Of a stretch of DNA of 16,528 bases, positions 1 through 8,000 are shown one piece after another (within the stretch, counting starts at the first letter, position 1; the number at the start of each line of letters is the position of its first letter). A model generated the notes under the pieces. It made no database searches and was not told the DNA's origin. It saw only the letters and a list, made by a program, of their open reading frames with translations. The stretch is from NCBI GenBank assembly GCA_011523155.1, contig WTHL01000042.1, positions 1 to 16,528 on the forward strand. Reading direction: 5' to 3'. Position numbers and translations under genes: made by a program. The stretch comes from Synechococcus sp. PL34863bin_39. GTDB lineage: Bacteria > Cyanobacteriota > Cyanobacteriia > PCC-6307 > Cyanobiaceae.

Positions 1-431
1 CCATGGCCTTCTGGAGTGCCCTGCCGCAATTCACTTACACCAAGTTTGTGGTGGTCGTCGACAGCCACATCAATGTGCGGGACCCCAGGCAGGTGATCTG
101 GGCCATCGCCGGCCAGGTGGATCCGCAACGCGATCTGTTCGTGCTGGAGAACACGCCCTTCGACAGCCTTGATTTCGCCAGTGAGCAGCTGGGACTCGGC
201 GGTCGGATGGCGATCGATGCCACCACCAAGATCGGCCCTGAAAAGAACCACGACTGGGGGGAGCCTCTGCAACGGCCGGCCGAGCTCGAACAGCGTGTGA
301 CCGAGCGGATGGCCGAACTCGGACTCGATGATCTCGACGGACGCGAGCCGGATCCAGCCTTGTTCGGCTACGTGCTTGATCAGTTGCTGCAGATCCGGCC
401 CATAGGATCAAGCGCATCGAAAGACGACTGA
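1..431 (+). CDS. ubiD: UbiD-family decarboxylase, C-terminal part (5' end outside window)
   Basis: This is the last ~143 codons of a UbiD-type prenylated-FMN-dependent decarboxylase. The reading frame is open through the left edge, so the ATG at position 3 is internal. Family landmarks seen are [18 protein letters not shown], then [23 protein letters not shown], and [17 protein letters not shown] followed by WGEPL, all typical of the UbiD C-terminal domain. In cyanobacteria this enzyme is taken to decarboxylate 4-hydroxy-3-solanesylbenzoate on the route to plastoquinone, so it serves photosynthetic electron transport. The gene ends in TGA only a few bases before the aroA start, so the two are probably co-transcribed. 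The active-site N-terminal domains are not visible here, so catalytic residues cannot be checked. Confidence 0.9.
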   Translation, partial: MAFWSALPQFTYTKFVVVVDSHINVRDPRQVIWAIAGQVDPQRDLFVLENTPFDSLDFASEQLGLGGRMAIDATTKIGPEKNHDWGEPLQRPAELEQRVTERMAELGLDDLDGREPDPALFGYVLDQLLQIRPIGSSASKDD

Positions 432-438
432 CTTGCAC

Positions 439-1761
439 GTGTCCGGATCAAATGGCGCGCCCCGGAATCTGAAGGCCGGTGGCGGACTGAACGGACGGGT
501 GCGGGTGCCCGGTGACAAATCGATCTCGCATCGAGCCCTCCTGTTCGGAGCGATTGCAGAGGGGACGACCACGATCGAGGGTCTGCTGCCTGCCGAGGAT
601 CCGATCAGCACTGCGGCCTGCCTCAGGGCCATGGGTGCGGTGATCAGTCCCATCGAAGACGGCCAGGTGATCACCGTTGAAGGTGTTGGTCTCGACGGAC
701 TGCAGGAACCTGGAAGCGTTCTGGACTGCGGCAACTCCGGAACCACCATGCGATTGATGCTGGGTCTGCTCGCAGGGCGAAACGGCCGCCATTTCGTGCT
801 CAGCGGCGATGCATCCTTGCGACGCAGGCCCATGCAGCGGGTGGGGCAGCCTCTGGCTCTGATGGGTGCGGAAGTGCGCGGTCGTGACGGGGGGAATCTC
901 GCGCCACTGGCCGTGCAGGGACGCAAACTCCATGGCGCCGTGGTCGGCACACCGGTGGCGAGTGCCCAGGTCAAGTCAGCACTGCTGCTGGCGGCGCTCA
1001 CCGCCGAAGGCAAAACGTCGGTGATTGAACCGGCACCGTCGCGCGACCACAGCGAACGGATGCTTCGGGCCTTCGGGGCGGATCTCGAAGTGGGTGGGGA
1101 GATGGGTCGCCACATCACGGTGCGTCCCGGTGCGCCGCTCCGGGGTCAGCATGTGGTGGTTCCTGGCGACATCAGCTCGGCGGCGTTCTGGCTCGTCGCC
1201 GGCGCCCTGATTCCAGGCGCCGACCTGACCATCGAGAACGTGGGACTGAATCCAACCCGAACCGGGGTGCTCGAGGTTCTTGACCAGATGGGTGCGCGGG
1301 TGGAGGTTCTCAACCGACGCGATGTGGCCGGGGAACCCGTGGGTGATCTGCGGGTGGTTCACGGCCCCCTGAAACCCTTCCATTTCGGTGAGGAGGTGAT
1401 GCCCCGTCTGGTTGATGAGGTGCCGATCCTCAGCGTCGCCGCCTGTTTCTGTGACGGGGAGAGTCGCATCACCGGAGCCGAAGAACTCCGGGTCAAGGAG
1501 ACTGACCGTCTGGCTGTGATGGCCCGCCAGCTCAAAGCGATGGGGGCCGACATCGAGGAGCATCCCGATGGACTCACCATCCGGGGTGGACGCCAGCTTC
1601 GCGGCACCGCCCTGGACAGCGAGACCGACCACCGGGTGGCGATGAGTCTGGCCATCGCAGCGATGATGGCCGAGGGTGATTCCACCCTGGCGCGGAGCGA
1701 GGCAGCAGCTGTCAGTTACCCCACGTTCTGGGATGACCTCGCACGACTCCGCTGCGGATGA
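439..1761 (+). CDS. aroA: 3-phosphoshikimate 1-carboxyvinyltransferase (EPSP synthase, class II-like)
   Basis: EPSP synthase joins shikimate-3-phosphate and phosphoenolpyruvate in the sixth step of the shikimate pathway, leading to aromatic amino acids and the quinone precursor chorismate. Seen: the N-terminal [12 protein letters not shown] substrate motif, [12 protein letters not shown] (PEP-loop region), the [13 protein letters not shown] motif, [13 protein letters not shown], and the RVKETDRL signature near the C-terminus. The wording of these motifs resembles class II enzymes. The PEP loop reads NSGTT, with glycine where glyphosate-insensitive CP4-type enzymes have alanine, so it looks like the ordinary form. 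The length, about 440 residues, is normal. GTG at 439 is preferred; an in-frame TTG at 433 is the alternative, and neither has a clear Shine-Dalgarno. It lies immediately behind ubiD and overlaps the next gene by 29 nt. Confidence 0.95.
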   Translation: MSGSNGAPRNLKAGGGLNGRVRVPGDKSISHRALLFGAIAEGTTTIEGLLPAEDPISTAACLRAMGAVISPIEDGQVITVEGVGLDGLQEPGSVLDCGNSGTTMRLMLGLLAGRNGRHFVLSGDASLRRRPMQRVGQPLALMGAEVRGRDGGNLAPLAVQGRKLHGAVVGTPVASAQVKSALLLAALTAEGKTSVIEPAPSRDHSERMLRAFGADLEVGGEMGRHITVRPGAPLRGQHVVVPGDISSAAFWLVAGALIPGADLTIENVGLNPTRTGVLEVLDQMGARVEVLNRRDVAGEPVGDLRVVHGPLKPFHFGEEVMPRLVDEVPILSVAACFCDGESRITGAEELRVKETDRLAVMARQLKAMGADIEEHPDGLTIRGGRQLRGTALDSETDHRVAMSLAIAAMMAEGDSTLARSEAAAVSYPTFWDDLARLRCG

Positions 1762-2698
1762 CGGCGCCGAGGCCCGTGCCCTCGGCCAGCTGACGCAGCG
1801 TCTCACCGCTGACGGAAGCCTGAGCCTCTTCAGCAGTGCCTTCAATGAAGACTTTCACAGTTCGGCGGGGGCCCTGGCAGAAGCCAAGGCCAAATTCGTC
1901 GCTCCCGCCGAGCTGTCACGCTTCGGCCAAGGGAAGCCGTTGCGCGTGCTCGATGTCTGCGTCGGCCTCGGCTACAACAGCGCAGCGCTGATGCAGGCCC
2001 TGCCCGACGACAGCCACCCGGCTCTGCAGTGGTGGGGGCTGGAACTGGATCGCCGCCCGCTGCAGCTCGCTCTTGCCCATGACGGTTTTCAGAACCTCTG
2101 GTTGCCAGTCGTGCGTGAACGACTGCAGAGCCTGCTTTGCGCTGACGGATGGGAGGACAGTCTCAGCAAGGGAACCATCCTCTGGGGTGATGCGCGCAGG
2201 CAGCTCCAGGCCCTGCCTGTTGACCTCAGGCTTGACCTGATCCTGCTCGATGCTTTCTCTCCGGGCTCCTGCCCGCAACTCTGGAGCGAGGAATTCCTGA
2301 AGGCCCTGGCGCGACGGCTTGCACCGGGCGGACGACTGCTCACCTACTGCCGCGCTGCGGCGGTGCGAGCCAGTCTGCAGCGGGCAGGGTTAACCATTCG
2401 GTCGCTGCTGCCAGCCCCGGGACAACGCAGGGAGTGGAGTTCCGGAACCCTTGCCTGCTGTGAGAACGGGCATGGGCACGATCCCCTCGCCCACTCAGGG
2501 CCAGGATGGGTGGCTCTCAGCACCATGGAAAACGAGCATCTGCTGACGCGTGCCGCAGTGCCTTACCGCGATCCCGATGGGACTGATGATGCGGAGCACA
2601 TCCAGCAGAGGCGCCGCGAAGAACAGCAGGGCTGCGGCCTTGAAAGCACCAGCAGCTGGCAGCGACGTTGGCTCCACGAGCGGGTTCGTTCGGGGTAG
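1733..2698 (+). CDS. MnmC/MnmD-like SAM-dependent methyltransferase (DUF752 type)
   Basis: This 321-residue protein has a Rossmann methyltransferase core: [12 protein letters not shown] (SAM motif I, residues 72-83), an acidic end of strand 2 in WGLELD, GDAR, and [10 protein letters not shown] (about 169-178). It then has [28 protein letters not shown]. The DAFSP motif with the opening [19 protein letters not shown] fits the methyltransferase domain of MnmC, or stand-alone MnmD, which completes 5-methylaminomethyl-uridine at the tRNA wobble base. The FAD-dependent oxidase half of E. coli MnmC is absent. The start is taken at ATG 1733, 29 nt inside aroA, which suggests translational coupling. 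A longer in-frame extension to 1676 is possible but lies deeper inside aroA. Family assignment is good; the exact tRNA substrate is inferred from the family. Confidence 0.8.
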   Translation: MTSHDSAADDGAEARALGQLTQRLTADGSLSLFSSAFNEDFHSSAGALAEAKAKFVAPAELSRFGQGKPLRVLDVCVGLGYNSAALMQALPDDSHPALQWWGLELDRRPLQLALAHDGFQNLWLPVVRERLQSLLCADGWEDSLSKGTILWGDARRQLQALPVDLRLDLILLDAFSPGSCPQLWSEEFLKALARRLAPGGRLLTYCRAAAVRASLQRAGLTIRSLLPAPGQRREWSSGTLACCENGHGHDPLAHSGPGWVALSTMENEHLLTRAAVPYRDPDGTDDAEHIQQRRREEQQGCGLESTSSWQRRWLHERVRSG

Positions 2699-2961
2699 GG
2701 CTCCCGCTCGAATGACCCGCCACGTGACCAGGCCTTGGCTTGCAACCGGTCACCCGTTCGTTCTCTCCCTGATTGCCATGGGTTTTCAAGAGCCCTCAAC
2801 AGTTTTTCAAATGCTTCTGCAGGACAAAAACCCACGAGCCGGCAGGTCATCGCGGGGGGCGTCACCCTGGGGCTGTGACCAAGATCACAGGCCACCGTGA
2901 GCCGGATCAACGCTGGAGACTCAAGGTCGGGCGATGGTTGATCCATCCCCGAACAGGACCC
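2699..2961. other. Intergenic region with CRP-type operator
   Basis: This 263-bp stretch without a convincing gene separates the methyltransferase gene from a small membrane-protein gene. It contains an A/T-richer patch around 2795-2832, a perfect CRP-type palindrome at 2874-2889, and an AGGA Shine-Dalgarno just before the ATG at 2962. No strong factor-independent terminator and no TAnnnT -10 box was found between the palindrome and the start. The open frame that crosses it from 2773 lacks any recognisable protein character and is treated as upstream read-through of the real 2962 gene. Confidence 0.6.
2874..2889. promoter_or_regulatory. Perfect CRP/SYCRP-type binding site
   Basis: The sequence reads TGTGA-CCAAGA-TCACA, exactly the consensus TGTGA-N6-TCACA of the cyclic-AMP receptor protein family. 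The symmetry extends one more base pair on each side (C...G at 2873 and 2890). It lies in an intergenic region, 72 bp upstream of the ATG at 2962. An NtcA site would need GTA-N8-TAC; here it is GTG-N8-CAC, so a CRP-type regulator fits better. Whether it activates or represses is not evident, because no clear -10 box could be placed. Confidence 0.65.
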
Positions 2962-3225
2962 ATGAAATACCTCCTCCTGACCACGACCGTTCTTGGTTTC
3001 GCCAGCAGTCTCCTGATTGCCAACGGCCGTACGGATCTTCAGGCAGCCGAGCAGGCCAGACGCACACAACAGCAGGTGGGCGTGGCGCTGACCTCTCCAG
3101 CATCTGAAGGCCTGGCGGGCCTGAAGTTAGGCGTGGGTGTTCTGCTTGCTGCTGGATGCCTGACTCAGATCAAAACGGTTGCGGAACGCTCCAGCAGCAA
3201 CAAAGTCGAGCCGGTTGCAGGCTGA
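2962..3225 (+). CDS. Small membrane or secreted hypothetical protein (87 aa)
   Basis: Not recognised. The protein opens MKYLLLTTTVLGFASSLLIANG, a hydrophobic stretch that could be a signal peptide or a membrane anchor. A polar segment rich in Gln, Ala and Arg follows. A second hydrophobic segment, GLKLGVGVLLAAGCLTQI (about residues 52-69), precedes a charged tail. Either two membrane spans or a signal peptide plus one span is possible. The ATG is chosen because AGGA stands five bases before it and the hydrophobic N-terminus begins there; a longer in-frame start at 2773 would add an implausible 63 residues. A perfect CRP-type palindrome sits 72 bp upstream, so expression may respond to cAMP or another CRP-family signal. 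Confidence 0.6.
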   Translation: MKYLLLTTTVLGFASSLLIANGRTDLQAAEQARRTQQQVGVALTSPASEGLAGLKLGVGVLLAAGCLTQIKTVAERSSSNKVEPVAG

Positions 3226-3275
3226 TGCTCCCTACGCAGGCCTCCGACTCCATCAAATCCCGGACGAACTCCCGG

Positions 3276-3281
3276 TAGATT
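3276..3281 (+). promoter_or_regulatory. Possible -10 element of glmU (TAGATT)
   Basis: TAGATT matches the TAnnnT pattern of cyanobacterial -10 boxes and lies 25 bp before the glmU ATG, implying a leader of roughly 20 nt. No good -35 match stands 17 bp upstream. The call is weak. Confidence 0.3.
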
Positions 3282-3306
3282 CCGGCGGTTTCCACCCCCA
3301 GGCCGC

Positions 3307-4647
3307 ATGCTCGCCGTTGCCGTTCTTGCCGCTGGAAAGGGCACACGCATGAAAAGCGCTCTTCCGAAGGTGCTGCAGCCCCTGGCAGGGGCCACCCTGG
3401 TGGAGCGGGTGCTGGCAAGCGCTGAACACCTGAAGCCCGATCGACGTCTTCTGATCGTGGGCCACCAGGCGGAACGTGTTGAAGAGCAGCTGGGAGGCCT
3501 GGACGGCCTGGAATTCGTCCTTCAGCAGCCGCAACAGGGAACCGGCCACGCGGTGCAGCAGCTGATCCCCTCCCTGGAGGGCTTCGATGGCGAGCTGCTT
3601 GTGCTCAACGGAGATGTGCCCCTGCTGAGGCCTGAAACCATCAACGCCCTGGTCAGCACGCACCGCAGCAGTGGCGCCGATGTGACCCTCCTCACCGCCC
3701 GGCTGAGTGATCCCACCGGCTATGGCCGGGTGTTCGCGGATGCCTCGGGCCAGGTCAGCGGCATCGTTGAACATCGCGACTGCAGTGAAGAGCAGCGTCA
3801 GAACAACCTCACCAACGCTGGGATCTACTGCTTCAACTGGAGCAAACTCGCCGAAGCTCTGCCGAAGCTGACCACGGACAACGACCAGGGCGAGCTCTAT
3901 CTCACCGACACCGTGGCCATGCTTGACAAAGCCATGCACGTGGAGGCGGAGGACCCCGACGAAGTGAACGGCATCAACAACCGCGCCCAGCTGGCTCAGT
4001 GCGAAGCCGTGCTCCAGGAGCGTCTGCGCCGTCACTGGATGAATGAGGGTGTGACCTTCGTGGACCCTGGCAGCTGCACACTCAGCGAACACTGCGACAT
4101 CGGGCGTGATGTGGTGATCGAGCCCCAGACACACCTGCGAGGGTCCTGCCGGATCGGTGACGGGTGTCGAATCGGGCCGGGGTCTGTACTGGAGGATGCC
4201 GGAATCGGCAACAACGTGACGGTGCTGCTTTCCGTTGTCCGTGATGCCGAGGTGGGCGATGACGTCAGCATCGGCCCCTACGCGCATCTGCGACCCGGTG
4301 CCCAGATCGCTGATGACTGCAGAATCGGCAACTTTGTGGAGGTGAAGAAGAGTCAGCTCGGCCAGGGCACCAAGGTGAATCACCTGAGCTACATCGGCGA
4401 CGCAGATCTCGGCGCAGGCGTCAACGTGGGAGCCGGAACCATCACCGCCAACTACGACGGCGTCAACAAGCATCAGACCGTGATCGGCGACGGCAGTAAA
4501 ACGGGTGCAAATTCTGTGCTCGTAGCCCCTGTCACCATCGGGTCCCAGGTCACGATCGGAGCCGGTTCCACCATCACCAAGCCTGTACCCGATGGAGCAC
4601 TGGCTCTGGGACGGGCCAAACAGTGGATCAAGGAGAACTGGCGCTGA
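3307..4647 (+). CDS. glmU: Bifunctional UDP-N-acetylglucosamine pyrophosphorylase / glucosamine-1-phosphate N-acetyltransferase
   Basis: GlmU acetylates glucosamine-1-phosphate and then adds UMP to give UDP-GlcNAc, the precursor of peptidoglycan and lipopolysaccharide. Seen: the N-terminal nucleotidyltransferase signature [20 protein letters not shown] (residues 7-26), [25 protein letters not shown] and [11 protein letters not shown]. From about residue 250 a left-handed beta-helix of hexapeptide repeats follows, with the acetyltransferase motifs [27 protein letters not shown] (catalytic His) and [11 protein letters not shown]. The length of 446 residues and both domains are complete. It is the first gene after the small membrane-protein gene, with an 81-bp gap that may hold its own promoter. 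Both halves look catalytically intact. Confidence 0.97.
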   Translation: MLAVAVLAAGKGTRMKSALPKVLQPLAGATLVERVLASAEHLKPDRRLLIVGHQAERVEEQLGGLDGLEFVLQQPQQGTGHAVQQLIPSLEGFDGELLVLNGDVPLLRPETINALVSTHRSSGADVTLLTARLSDPTGYGRVFADASGQVSGIVEHRDCSEEQRQNNLTNAGIYCFNWSKLAEALPKLTTDNDQGELYLTDTVAMLDKAMHVEAEDPDEVNGINNRAQLAQCEAVLQERLRRHWMNEGVTFVDPGSCTLSEHCDIGRDVVIEPQTHLRGSCRIGDGCRIGPGSVLEDAGIGNNVTVLLSVVRDAEVGDDVSIGPYAHLRPGAQIADDCRIGNFVEVKKSQLGQGTKVNHLSYIGDADLGAGVNVGAGTITANYDGVNKHQTVIGDGSKTGANSVLVAPVTIGSQVTIGAGSTITKPVPDGALALGRAKQWIKENWR

Positions 4648-4666
4648 ATGCAACCATCACGCCAGT
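4637..4666 (+). terminator. Possible stem-loop at the 3' end of glmU
   Basis: ACTGGCG (4637-4643) and CGCCAGT (4660-4666) form a perfect 7-bp inverted repeat with a 16-nt loop that spans the glmU stop codon. No U-tract follows (GACTTG), so it could stabilise the transcript end rather than terminate transcription. Confidence 0.3.
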
Positions 4667-4790
4667 GACTTGTCGATAAGCCATGGCGTTGGGTCATGAG
4701 GCGATGATCACCAATCACCGGATTGTTTTCACAACTGGCGGATGGCATGCCTCCACGTTTGTGTGAGCGTGTGGATGTCGCCAGACCCCA

Positions 4791-4988
4791 ATGTCAGCCC
4801 AGAAGCGCTACACGGTGCGTTATCGCGATGCCGACAGCAGCTTGCGCGAAAGTTGCTACTACGCACGCGATGCCTACGAGGCGCGTGTGCTTGCCATGGA
4901 ATCGGTTCGCCATCTCCATGACCATCCGCATGCCATCGACCTGATCCGCTGCGAGAGCAACCCGTCCCTCGACCCTCAGGCGGCCTGA
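4791..4988 (+). CDS. Small hypothetical protein (65 aa)
   Basis: Not recognised. The sequence MSAQKRYTVRYRDADSSLRESCYYARDAYEARVLAMESVRHLHDHPHAIDLIRCE looks like a compact soluble alpha/beta protein. An N-terminal beta strand (KRYTVRYRD) is followed by a helix rich in Arg, Glu and Ala, and there is no membrane segment or signal peptide. The composition is that of a real protein and the ATG is the first start in frame after a 143-bp gap. No Shine-Dalgarno is seen. Its last 13 nt overlap the 3' end of the convergent gpgS gene. No function is proposed. Confidence 0.6.
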   Translation: MSAQKRYTVRYRDADSSLRESCYYARDAYEARVLAMESVRHLHDHPHAIDLIRCESNPSLDPQAA

Positions 4989-6217
4989 ACAAGGGGGTGT
5001 CCCTTCGCCATCACCCCAGAATTTCCGGAACGGTCCAGACCGGCTGCAGCCAGATCATCCTGAAGGCGTGGAGCACAGCTGAGCAGGCGCGACCAGCTGG
5101 GAAGCTGAATCGCCAGCGGGTCATTGAGGAACGACTGCACCCCCGGTCGAATGAGATTGGAGAAGTCCTGAACGGCGAGTTCCTCGCCGTGACGGTTGTA
5201 GGGCAGGTTGTTGACCGCAGAGTCGAGGGCAAACTGCCGGATCCTGTCCTCTCCGACCCTGCGGAAGAGCACCTCAAGGGTGGCGACCTGCTCGGCCGCA
5301 ATGGTGGTGCCCTGATGCTCCATCAGGCCGCGCAGAACACTGGCAAGAATTTCCGAGCACATCCTCTGCAATCCCTCACGGGGCGTGCTTCCAAGCGTCT
5401 TGTGTTTGTGGTCGAAGAGTCCCAGGTCCACCTGGGCGATGCGCGACAGTGCCACATGGCGATGGACCTCGGACAGCAGACCGATCTCAAGCCCCCAGTC
5501 ACAGGGGATGCGGAGGTTCACGGCCAGATCCCTGGTGAAGGCAAACTCACCGGCGAGGGGGTAGCGGAACGCCTGCAGATAGTTCAGAAACGGTGAGCCA
5601 TCCAGCAGCTGGGAGAGTGCGGTCAGCAGGGGACCGACGAACAGGCGGGTTCCACGACCCTGAAGCGCATGGGTTTCAAGGGAGAGCCGGCTGTAGAAAG
5701 CCTTGACATAGGCAACGCCGCTGGATGGAAGCAGAAGCGGAAGCAGCATCCGCTGCGGGTAGGCAGGGGTGAAGGTGCGGATGTCGGCATCGAACAGTGC
5801 GATCGCCTCCGCGCTTCGGGTCGCCACGCCGAGCCCCTGCCAGACAGCCCATCCCTTGCCAGGAGGCCCAGCGAGGTCAAGCCCCTGATCGCTGAAACTG
5901 CGAAGCAGTTCCTGAACGGCGGGCGCGTTGGTCCACTGGACATGCACGGGGAAGGGCATCTCCGCAAAGAACGCCTCCGCTTCGAGCACGTCGTCAACGC
6001 TTTCAGCCGCAAGAGCGATCACCAGCTGATGCAGACCCTCAAGGTCCTTCAGAACCGAACGGATCAGGCTGAGCGCCGGCCGCCGGAATTCCTCCATCAG
6101 GCAGGGAATCAGAATGGTGGTGGGCCGTTCTCGGAGTCCTTGGCGAAGCAGCTGCGGATCCTGCAGTGCCAGGGTGTAGTCGTGGATGGTGGTGATCAGA
6201 CCCTGTTGGAAATCCAT
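4976..6217 (-). CDS. gpgS: Glucosyl-3-phosphoglycerate synthase (GT81 family)
   Basis: GpgS transfers glucose from an NDP-glucose donor to 3-phosphoglycerate, the first step to the compatible solute glucosylglycerate. Seen in the 413-residue protein: ILIPCLMEEF (about residues 35-44), PGKGWAVWQG (119-128), the metal- and nucleotide-binding FDADIRTF (142-149, DxD), YPLAGEFAFTRDLA (219-232), DWGLEIGLLSEVH (240-252) and LFDHKHK (267-273), in the order of the GT81 family. ATG at 6217 is chosen because the family's N-terminal region starts there; the 82 in-frame codons upstream are Ser/Cys/Arg-rich and would run into the divergent gene. It is divergent from the phosphorylase-gpgP pair across 70 bp. 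In this family the solute responds to salt and nitrogen limitation. Confidence 0.88.
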   Translation of the reverse strand: MDFQQGLITTIHDYTLALQDPQLLRQGLRERPTTILIPCLMEEFRRPALSLIRSVLKDLEGLHQLVIALAAESVDDVLEAEAFFAEMPFPVHVQWTNAPAVQELLRSFSDQGLDLAGPPGKGWAVWQGLGVATRSAEAIALFDADIRTFTPAYPQRMLLPLLLPSSGVAYVKAFYSRLSLETHALQGRGTRLFVGPLLTALSQLLDGSPFLNYLQAFRYPLAGEFAFTRDLAVNLRIPCDWGLEIGLLSEVHRHVALSRIAQVDLGLFDHKHKTLGSTPREGLQRMCSEILASVLRGLMEHQGTTIAAEQVATLEVLFRRVGEDRIRQFALDSAVNNLPYNRHGEELAVQDFSNLIRPGVQSFLNDPLAIQLPSWSRLLSCAPRLQDDLAAAGLDRSGNSGVMAKGHPLVQAA

Positions 6218-6270
6218 TCCGTGATCAGCGCGACAACATGACTGGACGGCCACCGAGCAACCTGGGTCAC

Positions 6271-6283
6271 AATCCCTGGGATT
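6271..6283. promoter_or_regulatory. Short palindrome in the gpgS / phosphorylase divergent region
   Basis: AATCCC-T-GGGATT is a perfect 6-bp inverted repeat around one base. It sits in the only 70 bp shared by the two divergent glucosylglycerate genes, four bases before the phosphorylase GTG. The position suits an operator acting on one or both genes, but such a short palindrome can arise by chance. Confidence 0.3.
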
Positions 6284-6287
6284 AGCG

Positions 6288-8000
6288 GTGTTGGATGGAG
6301 AAGGGCAGGAGCGATTGGCTGCACTGCTCGAACGGTGGCGGCGTACCGACGATCGGAATGAGATCGAATCTCTGATGTCGTCGTTGCTGCAATTTGCGCA
6401 GACGGTCACAGAGCAGGAGCCCATCCACAGGCGTTGGGATCGATCCACATCCGTGCTGATCACCTACGGAGATTCGGTGAACCGCGCTGATGAAGCGACG
6501 TTGACAACCCTGAATCGGTTTCTGAACGATCACGCCCAGAGCCTGGCTGGTGTGGTGCACGTTCTTCCGTTCCTCAAGTCGACGAGCGATGGCGGCTTTG
6601 CGGTGTCGAGTCACGTGAGCCTTGAGGAGCATCTGGGCGGCTGGGACGAGCTGAAGACGCTGTCAACGGGGAGGACCCTGATGGCGGACCTGGTGCTCAA
6701 CCACGTCTCAGCGGCCCACCCCTGGGTGCAGCAATTCCGTCGGGGCCAACACCCAGGGGTGGAGTGTGTTCTGGCACCCGACCACACGGCGGACTGGACT
6801 CAGGTAGTGCGTCCCCGAAGCTCGGCGTTATTCACCCCTTTGCAAACAAGTCAGGGAATTCAACAGGTGTGGACCACCTTCGGACCCGACCAGGTGGATG
6901 TGAATTGGGACAGCACAGCGGTCCTCCAGGGGTTCGCCGACCTGGTCTCCCGCATGGTGAACAACGGCGTGAGCTGGCTGCGGCTGGATGCAGTCGGCTA
7001 CGTCTGGAAAGAGGCCGGCAGTCGCTGCATCCATCTCCCAAGAGCGCACCTGCTGGTGAAACTGCTGCGCGCGCTTCTGGAGGTTCAGCAGACGCAGGGC
7101 GTCGTGGTGACCGAAACGAATGTGCCCGAGGAGGAGAACCTCTCCTATCTGCGGACATCGGACGAAGCCCATCTGGCCTACAACTTCCCGCTCCCACCGC
7201 TGCTGTTGGAAGCGATTCTGCGGGAACGGACCGATCTCCTCAACACCTGGCTGAACCGCTGGCCCGACCTGCCAACCACCACCACGCTGCTGAACTTCAG
7301 CGCCAGTCATGACGGCGTGGGGCTCAGACCACTCGAAGGATTGATCGACAGTCAACGCCTGGAACAGCTGCTGGAGCAATGCGAACGGCGCGGTGGTCTG
7401 ATCAGTCACAGGCGACTGAGCGATGGCCAGGAACAGCCCTACGAAATCAACATCAGCTGGTGGTCAGCGATGGGAGATGGGGGACGGGATTCCGCGCTGC
7501 ACCAGCGCGAACGCTTTCTCCTCAGTCAGCGACTGGTGATGGCCTTGCCCGGGGTTCCGGCGTTCTATCTGCCGACGCTCCTGGCATCAGGCAATGACGA
7601 AGCACGGTTCCGTGCCAGTGGTCAACGGCGGGATCTCAACCGCGAACGCTTTCGTGCTGATGCTCTGGAACGTCGTCTGCAGGACCCAGACAGCGACTGC
7701 CGGTTCACGATGACGATGGTCAACCGGAGCATGGCCATACGGGCTTCACTGGCGGCCTTTGATCCCGAGGCCGACTTCTGCTGCCTCAGTGAGGGGCTCA
7801 CCGATCGGGTCGTGATCCGGCGAGGATCCGGCAGCGAGAGCCTCTGGGCCGTTCACAACTTCAGCGCCAATCGCATCAGCCTCAATCTGCGTTCGCTCGC
7901 CAATCAGGAGCATTGGTGCGATCGTCTTCAGGATTCAGCGGTCGTCCCGACCCTTCTCACCCTGGAGCCTTTTGCTGTGCATTGGTTGCAACCATGCTGA
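6288..8000 (+). CDS. GH13_18 glycoside phosphorylase, probably glucosylglycerate phosphorylase
   Basis: This is a TIM-barrel enzyme of the sucrose phosphorylase subfamily, 570 residues. All four GH13 regions are seen: DLVLNHVS (residues 134-141), WLRLDAVGYVWK with nucleophile Asp234, VVTETNVPEEENL with acid/base Glu276, and SASHDGVG with His341-Asp342. Sucrose phosphorylases are nearer 500 residues. The extra N-terminal ~60 residues resemble YcjM-type enzymes, which use phosphate to split glucosylglycerate into glucose-1-phosphate and glycerate. Location between gpgS and gpgP argues for that substrate here; sucrose is the alternative. The start is GTG at 6288 (TTG at 6291 also possible), with no Shine-Dalgarno. 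The stop overlaps the gpgP start as ATGCTGA, so the two are translationally coupled. Confidence 0.8.
   Translation: MLDGEGQERLAALLERWRRTDDRNEIESLMSSLLQFAQTVTEQEPIHRRWDRSTSVLITYGDSVNRADEATLTTLNRFLNDHAQSLAGVVHVLPFLKSTSDGGFAVSSHVSLEEHLGGWDELKTLSTGRTLMADLVLNHVSAAHPWVQQFRRGQHPGVECVLAPDHTADWTQVVRPRSSALFTPLQTSQGIQQVWTTFGPDQVDVNWDSTAVLQGFADLVSRMVNNGVSWLRLDAVGYVWKEAGSRCIHLPRAHLLVKLLRALLEVQQTQGVVVTETNVPEEENLSYLRTSDEAHLAYNFPLPPLLLEAILRERTDLLNTWLNRWPDLPTTTTLLNFSASHDGVGLRPLEGLIDSQRLEQLLEQCERRGGLISHRRLSDGQEQPYEINISWWSAMGDGGRDSALHQRERFLLSQRLVMALPGVPAFYLPTLLASGNDEARFRASGQRRDLNRERFRADALERRLQDPDSDCRFTMTMVNRSMAIRASLAAFDPEADFCCLSEGLTDRVVIRRGSGSESLWAVHNFSANRISLNLRSLANQEHWCDRLQDSAVVPTLLTLEPFAVHWLQPC

Noticed and set aside
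976..1845. 289-codon antisense frame over aroA and the methyltransferase start
   Set aside because: It overlaps a fully recognised gene, has low-complexity composition, and shows no domain or start signal.
2874..2889. NtcA site
   Set aside because: The half-sites read GTG-N8-CAC rather than GTA-N8-TAC; the match to the CRP consensus is exact instead.
3253..4653. 466-codon open frame antisense to glmU
   Set aside because: It mirrors glmU codons; the translation is His/Ala/Gly/Val-rich with no recognisable domain. It is a typical shadow in GC-rich DNA.
6288..8000. Sucrose phosphorylase
   Set aside because: Same subfamily, but length, N-terminal extension and position between gpgS and gpgP favour glucosylglycerate phosphorylase. 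It is kept as an alternative.
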